Assembly: GCA_947483645.1 (NCBI GenBank)
Contig: CANKLS010000063.1
Span: 1-6,570, forward strand
Direction of reading: 5' to 3'
Source of the DNA: Bradymonadales bacterium
GTDB lineage: Bacteria > Myxococcota > Bradymonadia > REDH01
Length of the DNA stretch: 6,570 nt
Shown here: positions 5,531 through 6,570 of the stretch, piece by piece
Layout of the letters: each line of letters starts with the position of its first letter
Position numbering within the stretch: the first letter of the stretch is position 1
Made by a program: the position numbers and the translations under genes
Notes under the pieces: generated by a model
Databases searched by the model: none
The model's input: the letters and a program-made list of their open reading frames with translations, nothing else
Told to the model about the DNA's origin: nothing

Positions 5531-6570
5531 TTGTCAGACGCGCTCCAGCCTCCCTCCCGTAGCATCACCTACCTGACCACCGCGAAGACGGCGGCACGCA
5601 AGATCGATGCCCTCCTCAACCTGTCCCGCCCCATGAAGGCCGTGCAGGCGCTCGACGCCCGCGAGTTCCACGCGCTCATTCAGACGGCCGGACTCGACCA
5701 GTCGATCGAGCTCATCGAACTGGCCTCCGGAGAGCAGATCCAGGCGCTCATCGACTTCGACGGATGGAACCGCGACCGGCTCGAGCACAAGCGCTTCGCA
5801 GACTGGATGATGATCCTGCTGGGCTGCCCCGACGAGTCCCTCCATCGCTGGTTCGCCAAGCTCGATCTCGAACCAATCATCGTCTGGATGCGGGAGCACG
5901 CGCAGGTCTTTCTCTGGGAAGAGGACCGCGACCTCCTCGACTGCGTCGATGCGCCGGTGCTCACCTCGCCCGACGGAACCTATGCCATCATGGTGCCCGA
6001 AGACGGAGAGCCCGCCGACATCGTCCGCATGCTCCTCGACCGCGCCTACGCCTACGACCTCGACTACGGCCGCCGCCTGCTCGAGGCCGCCCGCTGGGAG
6101 CTCAGCGCCCAGATGGAGGAGGAGGGCTACCGCTTCCGCAACGCCCGGCTCGAAGACCTCGGCTTCGTCGGCCTCGACGATGCTGCTGCCGTCTATGCCC
6201 GAATCGATCTGCCGGCCTGGGCCGCAGCACAGCGGCGCAAGCTCGACGCCGGCGGAGAGCTCGTCCCGACGCCGGTCGGCGACATCACCGCCCTCGATCT
6301 CGAGACACGCTGGTATGAGGTGGGACCGGCCGGCACGCAGGCCAGCGTCACGCGCGGCGCTCTCGAGCTGATCCGCAAGCAGAGCGGCTCGCTCCCTGAC
6401 GCTGCCGCGCGCGGCCTCGTCGCCCAGTATGGTGCCCTCCTGCAGCGGGTCTCGGTTGCCGATGGCGGGTCACCCAACCATATCTCCCATCTCAGAAAGG
6501 CGGCGGAGCAGGCCGACGCTCGCATCGAACTCGGCCTCGCCTTCCTCACCGGCGAAGACCCCGAGAAGGC
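5531..6570 (+). CDS. DUF6178-like protein, 3' end cut by right edge
   Basis: The frame is open to the window end with 346 complete codons visible. The product looks soluble, acidic and mostly helical, with no signal peptide or membrane segment. Two blocks match my memory of the DUF6178 family of Deltaproteobacteria/Myxococcota: residues about 40-84 (LDAREFHALIQTAGLD, then ASGEQIQ and FDGWNRDRL) and 196-212 (EEEGYRFRNARLEDLGF). The family has no established function that I know of, and full members are longer than this fragment. The best start is TTG at 5531 (product MSDALQPPSRSITYL): no in-frame ATG or GTG occurs from the transporter start to 5633, and starting at that ATG would remove 34 residues, including part of the N-terminal conserved region. 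No Shine-Dalgarno is visible. The gene is divergent from the transporter, with 106 bases between starts. Confidence 0.72.
   Translation, partial: MSDALQPPSRSITYLTTAKTAARKIDALLNLSRPMKAVQALDAREFHALIQTAGLDQSIELIELASGEQIQALIDFDGWNRDRLEHKRFADWMMILLGCPDESLHRWFAKLDLEPIIVWMREHAQVFLWEEDRDLLDCVDAPVLTSPDGTYAIMVPEDGEPADIVRMLLDRAYAYDLDYGRRLLEAARWELSAQMEEEGYRFRNARLEDLGFVGLDDAAAVYARIDLPAWAAAQRRKLDAGGELVPTPVGDITALDLETRWYEVGPAGTQASVTRGALELIRKQSGSLPDAAARGLVAQYGALLQRVSVADGGSPNHISHLRKAAEQADARIELGLAFLTGEDPEK

Overview
The window is GC-rich, densely coded bacterial chromosome with mostly C- or G-ending third codon positions. It has two features I associate with Myxococcota and relatives (the former Deltaproteobacteria, possibly Bradymonadia): predicted lipoproteins with long Thr/Asp/Gly or Cys-rich spacers, and a DUF6178-type protein. 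This placement is inference from protein style only. I see no rRNA, tRNA, CRISPR array, insertion sequence, phage gene or plasmid origin.

Layout from left to right. At 1-150 (minus) lies the first 50 codons of a DNA polymerase III alpha subunit (dnaE) PHP domain, which runs off the left edge. A divergent control region of 222 bases (151-372) holds candidate promoters for both directions, including an 8-base C/G run inside the proposed dnaE promoter spacer. At 373-1581 (plus) is a 402-residue predicted lipoprotein with eight TTDTG-type repeats after the lipid-bearing Cys, then a body with Asp/Gly-rich calcium-loop-like motifs and eight cysteines. It ends in two tandem hairpins, the second a good intrinsic terminator. 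At 1725-4259 (plus) is an 844-residue predicted lipoprotein: four four-Cys modules, a region resembling the N-terminal domain of bacterial surface lipases, and an alpha/beta-hydrolase domain with a recognisable Ser-His-Asp triad. At 4249-5424 (minus) is a 12-helix MFS transporter that converges on the lipase gene and overlaps it by 11 bases. At 5531 to the right edge (plus) is a DUF6178-like protein, divergent from the transporter, probably with a TTG start and cut off by the window end.

How the parts relate. No multi-gene operon is visible: neighbours are divergent, convergent or separated by a terminator, so each gene looks like its own transcription unit. The two lipoproteins are probably envelope or surface proteins, and the second is probably a lipase or esterase acting outside the cytoplasm. 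dnaE is housekeeping replication. A link between the surface hydrolase and the transporter (uptake of a released product) is possible but rests only on adjacency.

I found no clear new multi-gene system. The observations most worth a second look are the Cys-module/lipase architecture, the orphan repeat-bearing lipoprotein, the poly-C/G run in the proposed dnaE promoter, and the 14-bp inverted repeat around the transporter/DUF6178 divergent region.
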